Counted from the first letter of the stretch, positions 1 through 9,453 are shown. The stretch: DNA of 64,000 nt from Streptomyces nodosus (GCF_008704995.1 NZ_CP023747.1:2010501-2074500), one strand, 5' to 3'. The notes: generated from the letters alone by a model not told the origin. Numbers and translations are program-made.

Positions 1-207
1 GACCCGGCCGTCAGCGAGGTCAAGGCGCAGGCGATCCGCGCCGCCCGCCGCACGGTCTTCGCGGGTGTGCACACCAAGTTCGGGGCGGTGAGCTTCTGCC
101 GCTTCGCGGAGATCGGCGCGCTGGAGGCGATCGTCACCACCAGCCTGCTGCCGGCGGCCGAGGCGCACCGCTACTCACTGCTCGGCCCGCAGGTCGTCCG
201 CGTCTGA
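1..207 (+). CDS. DeoR/GlpR-family transcriptional regulator, C-terminal part
   Basis: The window opens inside this gene; the last 68 codons are read in frame 1 and end at TGA 205-207. The stretch with AGVHTKFG followed by a hydrophobic segment and IVTT resembles the end of the sugar-phosphate sensing domain of DeoR/GlpR repressors, which bind a phosphorylated sugar. The N-terminal helix-turn-helix lies outside the window. It sits directly upstream, on the same strand, of a polyol-type importer and dehydrogenase operon, so it is the likely local regulator. The family call rests on a short fragment and is moderate. Confidence 0.6.
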   Translation, partial: DPAVSEVKAQAIRAARRTVFAGVHTKFGAVSFCRFAEIGALEAIVTTSLLPAAEAHRYSLLGPQVVRV

Positions 208-256
208 CACCACCCGCGAACAGCCGAGAAACACATCACTCCCCCGTCATCTCCCC

Positions 257-288
257 GAGGGACGCTCAGCACCACGAGAGCGCCCCTC
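257..288. promoter_or_regulatory. Imperfect inverted repeat between regulator and polyol operon
   Basis: Arms GAGGGACGCTC (257-267) and GAGCGCCCCTC (278-288) pair with one mismatch across a 10-base loop. The dyad lies in the 117-bp gap between the DeoR-type gene and the binding-protein gene. It could be an operator for that regulator or an RNA hairpin; the sequence alone does not decide. Confidence 0.35.
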
Positions 289-324
289 ATCTTCCCCTAC
301 CCCTTTCACGTCCAGGAGCGATCC

Positions 325-1695
325 ATGCGCACCCAGAGCCGACGGAGGCCGCGAGCCATGCTCGCCATGGCCGCCGCAGGGACGCTGCTCGCCCCGCTTC
401 TCTCCGGCTGCTGGGTCGGGGCGGGCGGGTCCGGTTCCGGCGGAAATTCCATCAATGTACTGATGGTCAACAATCCGCAGATGGTGGAGCTGCAGAAACT
501 CACCGCCGCGCACTTCACCAAGGAGACCGGCATCAAGGTGAACTTCACCGTGCTGCCGGAGAACGACGTCCGCGACAAGATCAGCCAGGACTTCGCCAAC
601 CAGGCGGGCCAGTACGACGTCGCCACCCTCAGCAACTACGAGATACCCATCTACGCCCGCAACGGCTGGCTGCACGAGATGGACACCTATGTCGCCGACG
701 ACAAGGGCTACGACCAGCAGGACATCCTGCGGCCCATGCGCCAGTCGCTGACCGGGGACGACGGCAAGCTCTACGGACAGCCCTTCTACGGCGAGTCGTC
801 CTTCCTGATGTACCGCAAGGACGTGTTCGCCGAGAAGCACCTGACTATGCCCGAGCATCCCACCTGGCAGCAGGTGGCCGAACTCGCCGCCGAGGTGGAC
901 GGCGCGGAGCCCGGGATGCGCGGCATCTGTCTGCGCGGCCTGCCCGGCTGGGGCGAGGTCATGGCACCGCTGACCACCGTGGTGAACACCTTCGGCGGCA
1001 CCTGGTTCGACAAGAACTGGAAGGCACGGCTGGACTCCCCCGAGTTCAAGAAGGCGACCTCCTTCTATGTGGACCTCGTCCGCAAGCACGGCGAGTCGGG
1101 CGCCGCTCAGTCCGGGTTCGCCGAGTGCCTCAACAACATGACCCAGGGCAAGGTCGCCATGTGGTACGACGCCACCTCCGCGGCCGGACTGCTGGAGGCC
1201 GACAAGTCACCGGTCAAGGGCAAGCTCGGCTACGCCCCGGCGCCGGTCGAGAAGACCGACTCCGCCGGCTGGCTCTACACCTGGGCCTGGGGCATGCAGA
1301 AGGCCTCCCGGAACGCGGACAAGGCCTGGAAGTTCGTCTCCTGGGCCTCCGGCAAGGACTACGAGCAGCTCGTCGGCGACACCAGCGGCTGGGCGAACGT
1401 CCCCGCCGGCAAGCGCGCCTCCACCTATGAGAACCCGGCCTACCGCGAGGAGGCCGCCTCCTTCCAGGAGATGACCCGCGCCGCCATCGAGGGCGCACGG
1501 CCCACCGACCCGGGAGTGCAGCCGCGTCCCGCGCCCGGCATCCAGTTCGTCGGCATCCCCGAGTTCACCGACCTCGGCACCAAGGTCTCCCAGGAGATCA
1601 GCGCGGCCGTCGCCGGACGCCAGTCCGTCGCGTCGGCCCTGAAGAAGTCCCAGAAGCTCGCCGAGCAGATCTCCGAGGAGTACGAGGGACGATGA
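325..1695 (+). CDS. Sugar/polyol ABC transporter substrate-binding lipoprotein
   Basis: Extracellular binding protein (family 1) that captures a sugar or polyol and delivers it to the two permeases encoded next. The first 29 residues form a lipoprotein signal: arginine-rich start, hydrophobic core and lipobox L26-S27-G28-C29, so mature protein begins at a lipidated cysteine outside the membrane. Length 456 aa is normal. The start at 325 is preceded by AGGAGCG at a good distance. The stop overlaps the next start (ATGA). The dehydrogenase at the end of the operon suggests a polyol such as sorbitol, mannitol or ribitol, as in smoEFGK-type systems; the exact substrate is inferred, not seen. Confidence 0.9.
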   Translation: MRTQSRRRPRAMLAMAAAGTLLAPLLSGCWVGAGGSGSGGNSINVLMVNNPQMVELQKLTAAHFTKETGIKVNFTVLPENDVRDKISQDFANQAGQYDVATLSNYEIPIYARNGWLHEMDTYVADDKGYDQQDILRPMRQSLTGDDGKLYGQPFYGESSFLMYRKDVFAEKHLTMPEHPTWQQVAELAAEVDGAEPGMRGICLRGLPGWGEVMAPLTTVVNTFGGTWFDKNWKARLDSPEFKKATSFYVDLVRKHGESGAAQSGFAECLNNMTQGKVAMWYDATSAAGLLEADKSPVKGKLGYAPAPVEKTDSAGWLYTWAWGMQKASRNADKAWKFVSWASGKDYEQLVGDTSGWANVPAGKRASTYENPAYREEAASFQEMTRAAIEGARPTDPGVQPRPAPGIQFVGIPEFTDLGTKVSQEISAAVAGRQSVASALKKSQKLAEQISEEYEGR

Positions 1696-2630
1696 CCGCC
1701 ATGACCACGGCCCCCGTGGCCGCCCCCGCCCCGAGCACCGGGCACCGGCCCCCGGCCAAGCTCCGCGCCTGGGCCACCAGGGCCCCGCTGCTGCCCGCCC
1801 TGATCTTCATGATCGTCGTGACCCAGCTGCCCTTCGTGGCCACGCTGGTGATCTCGTTCTTCAACTGGAACGCCCTCTATCCCAAGGCCCGTCACTTCGC
1901 CGGTGTCGACAACTACCGGGAGGTGCTGACCGATGCGGATCTGCGCCAGTCGGTGGGCACCACGATCCTGCTGACGGTCTCGGTCGTCCTGGCCAGCCTG
2001 GTCCTGGGCCTTGCCCTCGCCCTGCTGCTGAACCGCAAGTTCCGCGGCCGGGGCATCGTCCGCACCCTGCTGATCGCCCCCTTCCTGGTGGTCCCGGTCG
2101 CCGCCGCCCTGCTGTGGAAGCATGTGCTCTTCAACCCCGAGTACGGGCTGTTCAACGGGCTGCTGCACTATGTGGGAGGGCCCCAGCCGGACTGGATCTC
2201 CAACACCCCGCTGATCGCGGTGGAGGCCGCGCTGGTCTGGCAGTGGACGCCGTTCATGATGCTGATCCTGCTGGCGGGCCTGCAGAGCCGGGACCATGAG
2301 CAGATCGAGGCCGCCCGGGTGGACGGCGCGAGCGACTGGCAGATCTTCCGCCATCTCACGCTCCCCCATCTGCGCCGCTATCTGGAGCTCGGCGCCCTGC
2401 TGGGGTCCATCTACATCGTGCAGAACTTCGACGCGGTCTTCACGCTCACCTCGGGCGGACTGGGCACCGCGAACCTCCCCTACACCGTCTACCAGACCTT
2501 CTACCAGGCGCATGAGAACGGCCTCGCCTCGGCCGCCGGCGTCCTGGTCGTCATCGGCTCGATCATCATCGCGACCTTCGCCCTGCGCGTCGTGTCGTCC
2601 CTGTTCCGCGAGGAGGTGTCCCGCGCATGA
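1692..2630 (+). CDS. Sugar/polyol ABC permease, MalF type
   Basis: Inner-membrane permease of 312 aa with about six hydrophobic segments, the first at roughly residues 30-55. The cytoplasmic EAA loop that docks the ATPase is clear near residue 205 (EAARVDGASDWQIFRHLTLP). It pairs with the MalG-type permease that follows. Start and stop both overlap their neighbours by ATGA, indicating one translationally coupled operon. No ATP-binding subunit is present in the operon; Streptomyces commonly use the shared ATPase MsiK for such importers. Confidence 0.9.
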   Translation: MTAMTTAPVAAPAPSTGHRPPAKLRAWATRAPLLPALIFMIVVTQLPFVATLVISFFNWNALYPKARHFAGVDNYREVLTDADLRQSVGTTILLTVSVVLASLVLGLALALLLNRKFRGRGIVRTLLIAPFLVVPVAAALLWKHVLFNPEYGLFNGLLHYVGGPQPDWISNTPLIAVEAALVWQWTPFMMLILLAGLQSRDHEQIEAARVDGASDWQIFRHLTLPHLRRYLELGALLGSIYIVQNFDAVFTLTSGGLGTANLPYTVYQTFYQAHENGLASAAGVLVVIGSIIIATFALRVVSSLFREEVSRA

Positions 2631-3472
2631 GCGCCGTCGCCGCACACAGCCGCAGCCGCCGCGGAGCAGGCCTCGGCCTGCTGGCCTGGCTGGTCGGACT
2701 GCTGTTCTTCCTGCCCATCGCCTGGATGGCCCTGACGTCCTTCCACTCCGAGGCGGACGCCGCCACCAACCCCCCGTCCTTCGCGGCCGCCCTGACCCTG
2801 GACGGCTACCGTGACTTCTTCGGCGTGGGCGGCGGCGCGAGCCCCTGGCCCGCCCTGATCAACTCCACGGTGGCCTCGCTGGTGTCCACGCTGTGCGTGC
2901 TGCTGCTGGCCTTCCCGGCGGCGTACGCGCTCTCCATCCGCCCGGTGCGGAAGTGGACGGATGTGCTGTTCTTCTTCCTGTCCACCAAGATGCTGCCGGT
3001 GGTGGCGGGCCTGCTGCCGATCTATCTGTTCGCCAAGAACGCCGGGATGCTCGACAACATCTGGCTCCTGGTCATCCTCTACACCTCCATGAACCTGCCC
3101 ATCGCGGTGTGGATGATGCAGTCCTTCCTCGCCGAGGTCCCGGTCGCGGTGATCGAGGCGGCGCAGCTGGACGGCGCCCGGCTGCCGACGGTCCTGTCAC
3201 GTGTGGTGGCCCCGATCGCCCTGCCGGGCATCGCCGCCACCGCCCTGATCTGCTTCATCTTCAGCTGGAACGAACTGCTCTTCGCCCGGGTGCTCACGGG
3301 TGTGGTCGCCGAGACCGCCCCCGTCTTCCTGACCGGCTTCATCACCAGCCAGGGCCTGTTCCTGGCGAAGGTGTGCGCCGCGTCGCTCGTCATCTCCCTG
3401 CCGGTGCTCGCCGCGGGGTTCGCCGCCCAGGACAAGCTGGTCCAGGGCCTGTCGTTGGGAGCCGTCAAATGA
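2627..3472 (+). CDS. Sugar/polyol ABC permease, MalG type
   Basis: Second permease of the importer, 281 aa with about six membrane segments. The EAA loop (EAAQLDGARLPTVLSRVVAP) lies near residue 180. It forms the channel heterodimer with the preceding MalF-type protein. It starts inside the previous stop codon and its own stop overlaps the ATG of the dehydrogenase gene, so all four genes are probably made from one transcript. Confidence 0.9.
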   Translation: MSAVAAHSRSRRGAGLGLLAWLVGLLFFLPIAWMALTSFHSEADAATNPPSFAAALTLDGYRDFFGVGGGASPWPALINSTVASLVSTLCVLLLAFPAAYALSIRPVRKWTDVLFFFLSTKMLPVVAGLLPIYLFAKNAGMLDNIWLLVILYTSMNLPIAVWMMQSFLAEVPVAVIEAAQLDGARLPTVLSRVVAPIALPGIAATALICFIFSWNELLFARVLTGVVAETAPVFLTGFITSQGLFLAKVCAASLVISLPVLAAGFAAQDKLVQGLSLGAVK

Positions 3473-4458
3473 AGGCCGCCGTCATCGAGTCCGTGGGACG
3501 CGCCGTCGTCTCCGAGGTCCCGGACCCGACGCCCGGGCCCCGCGAGGTCGTCGTCGAGGTCGCGGCCTGCGGTCTGTGCGGCACGGATCTGCACATCCTC
3601 CAGGGCGAGTTCGCGCCCAAGCTGCCGATCGTGCCGGGCCACGAGTTCGCGGGCGAGGTGGTCGGGGTGGGCACCCAGGTCACCGAGGTGGCGGTGGGCG
3701 ACCGGGTGGCCGTGGACCCCTCCCTGTACTGCTTCGAATGCCGTTACTGCCGGGCCGGCCACAACAACCTCTGTGAGCGCTGGGCGGCGATCGGGGTCAC
3801 GACGGCCGGCGGCGCGGCGCAGTACGCGGTGGCGCCGGTGGCCAACTGTGTGAAGCTCCCCGAGCACATCCGCACCCAGGACGCGGCGCTGATCGAGCCG
3901 CTGTCCTGCGCGGTGCGCGGCTACGACGTGCTGCAGTCCCGGCTGGGCGCACATGTGCTGATCTACGGCTCCGGCACGATGGGCCTGATGATGCTGGAGC
4001 TGGCCAAGCGGACCGGCGCGGCGAGCGTGGACGTGGTCGATGTGAACCCGGCCCGTCTGAAGACCGCGCGGCAGCTCGGTGTGTCGGCCTCGGCGGCCAA
4101 CGCGGACGAGCTGGACCGGCCGCAGGGCTGGGACGTGGTGGTGGACGCCACGGGCAACGCGGCCGCGATCCAGGACGGTCTCGGCCGGGTGTCGAAGGCG
4201 GGCACCTTCCTCCAGTTCGGCGTGGCGGACTATGCGACCCGGGTCGAGATCGACCCGTACCGGATCTACAACCAGGAGATCACCATCACGGGCTCCATGG
4301 CCGTCCTGCACAGCTTCGAACGCGCGGCGGAGCTGTTCGCGGGCGGGGTGCTCGACCCCGAGGTGTTCATCAGCGACCGGATCCCGCTGGAGCGGTACCC
4401 GGAGGCGCTGGAGCAGTTCGCGGCGGGCGAGGGGCGCAAGATCGTGGTGGTGCCGTAG
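3469..4458 (+). CDS. Zinc-dependent polyol/alcohol dehydrogenase (MDR superfamily)
   Basis: Predicted NAD(P)-dependent dehydrogenase of 329 aa that would oxidise the imported polyol. An N-terminal GroES-like domain carries catalytic zinc ligands C37 and the G57-H58-E59 motif; a structural-zinc lobe has C88, C91, C94 and C102 (C-x2-C-x2-C-x7-C). A Rossmann fold with GSGTMG begins near residue 164. The open frame extends further upstream, but the ATG at 3469 overlaps the permease stop and begins with the standard MKA start of the family. The sorbitol dehydrogenase-like branch fits the operon; the true substrate is not determined. Confidence 0.88.
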   Translation: MKAAVIESVGRAVVSEVPDPTPGPREVVVEVAACGLCGTDLHILQGEFAPKLPIVPGHEFAGEVVGVGTQVTEVAVGDRVAVDPSLYCFECRYCRAGHNNLCERWAAIGVTTAGGAAQYAVAPVANCVKLPEHIRTQDAALIEPLSCAVRGYDVLQSRLGAHVLIYGSGTMGLMMLELAKRTGAASVDVVDVNPARLKTARQLGVSASAANADELDRPQGWDVVVDATGNAAAIQDGLGRVSKAGTFLQFGVADYATRVEIDPYRIYNQEITITGSMAVLHSFERAAELFAGGVLDPEVFISDRIPLERYPEALEQFAAGEGRKIVVVP

Positions 4459-4499
4459 GGCGACCGCCCGGGTCTCTGGTCCTTCCGCCTCCCCCGTAC

Positions 4500-4590
4500 G
4501 GACCAGGGACCCGGACCTCCATGGACCAGGGATCCGGGTCTGCACGGACCAGGGATCCGGGTCTGCACGGACCAGAAACCCGGAACCCCA
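4500..4590. repeat. 23-bp tandem repeat, about four units
   Basis: Units of about 23 bp start at 4500, 4523, 4546 and 4569, each beginning GGACCAG. Units 2 and 3 are identical (GGACCAGGGATCCGGG then TCTGCAC); units 1 and 4 diverge. They lie in the 394-bp non-coding gap 4459-4852 between the dehydrogenase and TerD genes. The rest of the gap is rich in short inverted GC runs (for example around 4700-4780) and holds no convincing gene. Function unknown; the downstream end of the polyol operon lies just before it, so these units may also contribute to transcript termination. Confidence 0.85.
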
Positions 4591-4852
4591 TCTCCCGTAT
4601 GAGCCAGGCCTCCAGGAGCCCCCCACCTCCTGGAGGGCCAGGGAAGCGGAGCACCTCCCCGTAGAGAACCCGGACGCGGGCCCTCATCTCCGCCTCCCCC
4701 TACGGGCCCCGGACGCGGGGCCCCACCTCGCCCGGCCCGCGGATCGGAACCCCCCACCTCGTCCGGTCCGCGGGCCGGGACTCGTTTCACCCGTCCAGGC
4801 CACACGACCCCGAGTAAGGGAACGGTAAAGCGGCTCTGCTCGTTGATCGGGC

Positions 4853-6055
4853 ATGACAGTTATGACCCCCGGCTCGAACATCCCCCTGGGAGCCACCCGT
4901 GTGACGGTCGACGTCGCCGCCCCGGTGCGACTGGACGTCTCGGCCCTGCTGCTCACCGCCGACGGCAAGGTGCGCTCCGACGAGGACTTCATCTTCTACA
5001 ACCAGCCCTCGGGCCCGGGCGTCACCTATCGTTCCGGCGGCGGCACCAGCCCCGACTCCATCACAGTCGACACCGCGCTGCTGCCCCCGGGCATCGAGAA
5101 GATCGTCGTCACGGCGAGCCCGGACGCCGCGGGCCAGACCTTCCAGGGGATCGAGCCGACCGCCACCCTCCGCGACGCGGCCGACAGCAGGGCCCTGGCC
5201 ACCTTCACGCCCCCACAGCTCGGCACCGAGACGGCCCTGGTGATCGTGGAGGTCTATCTCCGGGGCGGGGTGTGGAAGGCACGCGCCGTCGGCCAGGGCT
5301 ATGCGAACGGACTGGCGGGCATCGCCACCGACTTCGGCGTCACGGTGGAGGAACCGGCCGCCCCGGCCCAGCCCGTCGCCGCGCCCCCGCCCCCGGCGCA
5401 GCCGCCGGCCATGCCCGTCGGTGCTCCCCCGATGCCGGCCGCGCCCCCGGCCCCGCCCGTCCCGGCCCCCGGCGCCGGGAAGGTCAACCTCGACAAGGGC
5501 CGGGTCAGCCTCCGGAAGAACGAGACCGTGTCCCTGGTCAAGGCCGGCCGTCCACTGCTCTCCCGGATCAAGATGGGCCTCGGCTGGGAGCCCGCGTACC
5601 GCGGCGCGGACATCGACCTGGACGCGTCCGTGATCGTCTACGGCCCGCAGCGCAATCACATCGACAGCTGCTTCTTCGGCCAGCTGAGCATTCTGAACGG
5701 CGCGATCAAGCACTCCGGCGACAACCTCACGGGCGAGGGCGGAGGCGACGACGAGGTCATCGTGGTCGACCTCGGCCGGCTGCCGCAGGAGGTCACCGGT
5801 CTGGTCTTCACCGTGAACTCCTACTCCGGGCAGAAGTTCACCGAGGTCGCCAAGGCGTACTGCCGTCTGGTGGACGCCACGACCGACCAGGAGCTGGTCC
5901 GCTTCGACCTCACCAACGCCAAGCCGCAGACGGGGGTGATGATGGCCAAGCTGGTCCGGCAGTTCTCCGGGGAGTGGGACATGACCGCGATGGGCGACTT
6001 CGTCCAGGCCCGCACGGTACGGAACATGGTCGAACCGGCGGCACAGGCTCTGTAG
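4853..6055 (+). CDS. Tandem TerD-domain protein
   Basis: 400-aa protein with two TerD-like domains: residues 1 to about 165 (degenerate) and about 209 to 400 (better conserved, with the acidic GDD/DLGRLP-type segment near 300 expected for calcium binding). A proline/alanine-rich linker at about 166-208 joins them. TerD proteins occur in tellurite and stress resistance clusters and are numerous in Streptomyces; their biochemical role is uncertain. A second ATG at 4862 is possible, and neither start has a strong ribosome binding site. It stands alone, with no other ter genes near. Confidence 0.85.
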   Translation: MTVMTPGSNIPLGATRVTVDVAAPVRLDVSALLLTADGKVRSDEDFIFYNQPSGPGVTYRSGGGTSPDSITVDTALLPPGIEKIVVTASPDAAGQTFQGIEPTATLRDAADSRALATFTPPQLGTETALVIVEVYLRGGVWKARAVGQGYANGLAGIATDFGVTVEEPAAPAQPVAAPPPPAQPPAMPVGAPPMPAAPPAPPVPAPGAGKVNLDKGRVSLRKNETVSLVKAGRPLLSRIKMGLGWEPAYRGADIDLDASVIVYGPQRNHIDSCFFGQLSILNGAIKHSGDNLTGEGGGDDEVIVVDLGRLPQEVTGLVFTVNSYSGQKFTEVAKAYCRLVDATTDQELVRFDLTNAKPQTGVMMAKLVRQFSGEWDMTAMGDFVQARTVRNMVEPAAQAL

Positions 6056-6148
6056 GAGCGGACGCCGTACGGAGCCCGCGGGCGCCCGATCGGGTCGCCC
6101 GCGGGCCCACCCCTTCCCGGGGCGGCGGCCCAGTTCCCTCGCCGGGGC

Positions 6149-7576
6149 TCAACCGCCTTGCTGGGAGCGCGCCTTGAACGCCGCCTTCCGGGCCTCCTTG
6201 GCCACCTTCTTGTCCGGGTGCAGTCGTCCCATCGCCTCCAGGACCTCCGGGGTGGCCGGGTGGTCCACCCGCCAGGCGGTGGCGAAGAACCCGCTGTGCT
6301 GTGCCGCCAGCCCCTCCACCAGGGCCCGCAGCTCCGCCGAATTGCCCTCGGCCGACAGCTGGGCCGCCACCGTGTCGATGGTCAGCCAGAAGACCATCGA
6401 CTCGGGCGGTGCGGGCACATCGGCCGCCCCGTGCTCGGTGAGCCAGACGCGTGCCAGCCCGCCCAGTTCCGCGTCGTCCAGCACCTCCCGCAGGGCAGAT
6501 TCGGCCTCCGCGCCGACCAGGGTCAGGGCCTGCTGACAGCTCAGCCGGCGCAGCGGGGCACCGGCGTCCGTACCCCGCGCCGCGGCGAGCAGTTCCCTGG
6601 CCGCCGCGAGCGGCTCCCGGCCGGCCAGCCACAGCTCGGTCTCCGCCTGCGCCGCCCCCGGCGGGAACACGGAGGTGCCGTCGAGCAGGACGTCCGCGCC
6701 CTTGTCCGTCAGCTCCCCCACCACCGGCGCCGTCATCCCGGCCTCCAGCAGCCGCATGCGCATTCCGTACCGGCCGAGCGGGGTGAGCCGCACCATCCCG
6801 TAGCGGCTGATGTCCGACTCGTCGACGGGCGCCGGGGGCTCCTCACCGGGTTCGGCCATCAGGGCCTCGTCGACCGGCTGGAAGTCGATGAGCCCGATCG
6901 GCTCCAGGATCCGAAACTGGTCGTCGAGCCGCATCACGGCGTCCGAGACCTCTTCCAGCACCGCGTTGCTGGGGTTGCCCATGCCGTCGGGCACGATCAT
7001 CGAGGCGGCGAGGGCGGGCAGCGGCACCTGGCCCTCGCCGCGTCCCTCGTCGTCGGCCGACACCAGATAGAGATTGCCGAGCACTCCGTCGAGGAAGTCG
7101 GCCTCGGCCTCCGGATCCCAGTCGAGGGAGGAGAAGTCGATCTCGCCGCCTTCCTCCATGGCGTCGACGAGGTCGTCGAGGTCCGGCACGCTCGCATCGG
7201 CGATCAGGGCCTCCAGCGCCTCCAGCCAGACGCCGAGCACCTCCTGCGGGCTTCCGGAGGTGAGCTGCGCGAGGGCGGCGCCGGGGGTCACGGTGTCCTG
7301 CTCCTCGTCGACGATCTCGACAAGACCGGCGTCGACGGCGATCCGCCATGCCTCGCCGGCGCAGGCGACGGCGTCCTCACCGGTCAGCTCCAGGAGTTCG
7401 GCCGCGGCGGGCAGTTGCTCCTCGACCAGTTCGCCACCGGCGCCGACGCGGGTGTCCGGGCCGGCCCAGCGGGCGAGCCGTGCGGCGCGGGAGAGCAGCG
7501 GCGTGGCGAGCGCGTCCCGCGCGAGCTCCGCTTCGGAGCGGAGCCGAACCGGCGGCAAGGGGGAGCTGTCTGACAT
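6149..7576 (-). CDS. Uncharacterised conserved actinobacterial protein
   Basis: 475-aa soluble protein with no membrane segment or family motif I recognise. It is acidic and mostly alpha-helical in composition, with an acidic middle region (about 135-200). The start at 7576 is chosen over an in-frame one 18 codons upstream because AAGGAG lies at the right distance before it. It is monocistronic, facing the TerD gene. A helical repeat or winged-helix fold is possible but this is a guess. Confidence 0.75.
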   Translation of the reverse strand: MSDSSPLPPVRLRSEAELARDALATPLLSRAARLARWAGPDTRVGAGGELVEEQLPAAAELLELTGEDAVACAGEAWRIAVDAGLVEIVDEEQDTVTPGAALAQLTSGSPQEVLGVWLEALEALIADASVPDLDDLVDAMEEGGEIDFSSLDWDPEAEADFLDGVLGNLYLVSADDEGRGEGQVPLPALAASMIVPDGMGNPSNAVLEEVSDAVMRLDDQFRILEPIGLIDFQPVDEALMAEPGEEPPAPVDESDISRYGMVRLTPLGRYGMRMRLLEAGMTAPVVGELTDKGADVLLDGTSVFPPGAAQAETELWLAGREPLAAARELLAAARGTDAGAPLRRLSCQQALTLVGAEAESALREVLDDAELGGLARVWLTEHGAADVPAPPESMVFWLTIDTVAAQLSAEGNSAELRALVEGLAAQHSGFFATAWRVDHPATPEVLEAMGRLHPDKKVAKEARKAAFKARSQQGG

Positions 7577-7749
7577 CGGCTGGATCTCCTTGGACGTACG
7601 TGGCGGCCGGGAGGACGCCCCGAAACACACGCTTCAGCCTAGACGGGTTTCCGCCCATGCCGCCCGGTTCCGCTCCCCGACCGGCTCCGGACATGGCCGA
7701 AACCTTGACGCCGCCCTCCGGAACCCGCCCTCCCGGGGGACGGGGTCCG

Positions 7750-8493
7750 TCAAGGACGCGTGTACACCTCGTCCAGCCAGCCCCGCCAGGCGGCCTCGTC
7801 GGCTCCCGCGTCGGCGCCGGGGGCGAAGTCATGGACGCTGATGCCGACCGGGGCGCCCCAGCGGTTGCGGCCGAAGAAGCGGATGAGGGCGTCGTCGGTG
7901 CGCAGCCCGATGAAGTACGGGGTGCGGTAGTCGACCACGGCCTCGAAGGGTCCCGCCGCCTCGGGGCCCGTGACCTCCACGACCGCGCCCGCCCCGGTGT
8001 CGTCGCCGAGGCCGAGCGCGCGCCCCACGGCGGTGAAGGCGTCGGCGGCCCTGGACGCCTCGGGCCCGTCGAACGTCGAGAAGGCGACGGGGCGGGGCGC
8101 GAAGTGGGTCAGATACTGGCGCAGGGTGTGCAGATAGAAGTCGGTGTGCCGGCCGGCTCCGTCGTACTGGTTGTCCCAGTCGTCGGTGAAGATGCCGCTG
8201 TGGACGTACCGCACCCAGGCGCGGCGTCCGCCTTCGCGCGGCTCGACGGTGAAGTCGAGCGCGTTGAGGGTCTGCCCGGAGACCCCCTCGGCGTCCGCGA
8301 CACGGTTGCCGTAGCGGTGCGGCGGGTCCCAGGCGGTGACCCTGGACCCGAAGGGGCCCCGGCCGCCCACGTGCGGTTCGGGGGCCTCCATCGGCCACAG
8401 CCATCCGCCGGAGCCGTCGACGACCGCGTCCCACACCTGCTCGGGCGTGGCATCGACCTCGAACTCACGGGCGATCTCGAATTCCTTGGACAT
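7750..8493 (-). CDS. SRPBCC (AHSA1-like) family protein
   Basis: 247-aa protein whose first half has the START-like pattern of activator-of-Hsp90/AHSA1 proteins: an N-terminal EFEVDATPEQVWDAV, then the WDPPHR segment near residue 75. Members bind hydrophobic ligands in a helix-grip fold. It starts 30 bp after the stop of the ArsR-like regulator gene and has GGAG before its ATG. ArsR-AHSA1 pairs are common; the regulator usually controls its partner. Ligand unknown. Confidence 0.8.
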   Translation of the reverse strand: MSKEFEIAREFEVDATPEQVWDAVVDGSGGWLWPMEAPEPHVGGRGPFGSRVTAWDPPHRYGNRVADAEGVSGQTLNALDFTVEPREGGRRAWVRYVHSGIFTDDWDNQYDGAGRHTDFYLHTLRQYLTHFAPRPVAFSTFDGPEASRAADAFTAVGRALGLGDDTGAGAVVEVTGPEAAGPFEAVVDYRTPYFIGLRTDDALIRFFGRNRWGAPVGISVHDFAPGADAGADEAAWRGWLDEVYTRP

Positions 8494-8523
8494 GGGGGCT
8501 CCTGTGCGTCGGGGAGGGGGCGG

Positions 8524-9243
8524 TCAGTCGGCGAGTCCGGCGTCCGGACGCGCCTCGGTCGCGGCGGACTGCGCGGGGCGCGCAGACTCGGGGGACTGCG
8601 CGGGCTGGACGGATTCGGCGGACTGGACGGACTGGGAGGACTGGGCGACCTGGGGTTCGACCGTCTCGACCGTGGGATGAACGGCCAGGACGATCCGGTG
8701 GTCACGCCCGCCCTCGGCGTCCGGGGTGTCGTACTTGCGGATCAGGGCGCTCACTCCGGCCGTCAGCTCATGGACGAACGCGGCACGGTCGGCGGCGGAG
8801 GCGAAGCGCACCTGGCCGTCGAGCGCATAGGTCGCCAGTCGCTTACGGGCCTTCGTCGCGCCGGTGATCAGCGAACCGACGTCCCGCACCAGGCGGGCAC
8901 CGAGGGCGAGCAGCCAGCGCGCGGAGACCTGGTCGCGGAAGCGGTCCGGGTCGGGTTGCACGGAGGCGAGCGCCAGCGGGCTGATCACATAGGAGGCCGC
9001 GGTGGCCCGCATCAGCCGCTCGGTGACATTGCCCTTGCGGCGCTCACCGGCCAGCTCGACCAGGCCGTGCCGCTCCAGCGCCTTCAGGTGATAGTTCACC
9101 TTCTGCCGGGGCAGCCCGACCTTGACGGCCAGCATGGCGGCCGACGCGGGCCCCGCCGCCAACTCGGCGAGCAGCCGCGCCCTGGTCGGATCCAGGGAGA
9201 CGGCCGCGGCCTCCGGATCCTCGATCACGGTGACATCCAACAT
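8524..9243 (-). CDS. ArsR-type winged-helix regulator with Ser/Gln/Ala-rich tail
   Basis: 239-aa DNA-binding protein. The HTH region at about residues 15-85 includes DPTRARLLAEL and a recognition region LPRQKVNYHLKALERHG. The middle part is helical. The last roughly 45 residues (DNA 8527-8660) are a low-complexity Ser/Gln/Glu/Pro tail built from short QS/ES repeats, unusual for the family. The start at 9243 has a GGGAGG run upstream; the frame stays open further upstream but without family similarity. It is the first gene of a two-gene unit with the AHSA1-like gene. A short dyad GAAAA-C-TTTTC at 9261-9271 lies just upstream of the start and could be its operator. Confidence 0.82.
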   Translation of the reverse strand: MLDVTVIEDPEAAAVSLDPTRARLLAELAAGPASAAMLAVKVGLPRQKVNYHLKALERHGLVELAGERRKGNVTERLMRATAASYVISPLALASVQPDPDRFRDQVSARWLLALGARLVRDVGSLITGATKARKRLATYALDGQVRFASAADRAAFVHELTAGVSALIRKYDTPDAEGGRDHRIVLAVHPTVETVEPQVAQSSQSVQSAESVQPAQSPESARPAQSAATEARPDAGLAD

Positions 9244-9453
9244 GCCCCCACCCTCCCACCGAAAACTTTTCTTGTCCAGACAGCCCCAGTCGTCGGTGAC
9301 CCATCCGGTGCGACGAAAAACCCACAATGCGCAGCGTGAAATGGCCCCAGCGTCACCATCACCGTCATGGGCGCGCCGGCCCTCGCCCTCACCGTCGCCG
9401 TTGCCGTCGGAAACCCGGTGGAGTCCGCCGATCCCACTGGCTAGGTTCGCGGG

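Noticed and set aside
4500..4590. CRISPR array
   Set aside because: Units are directly contiguous with no spacers and only four copies; no cas genes in the window.
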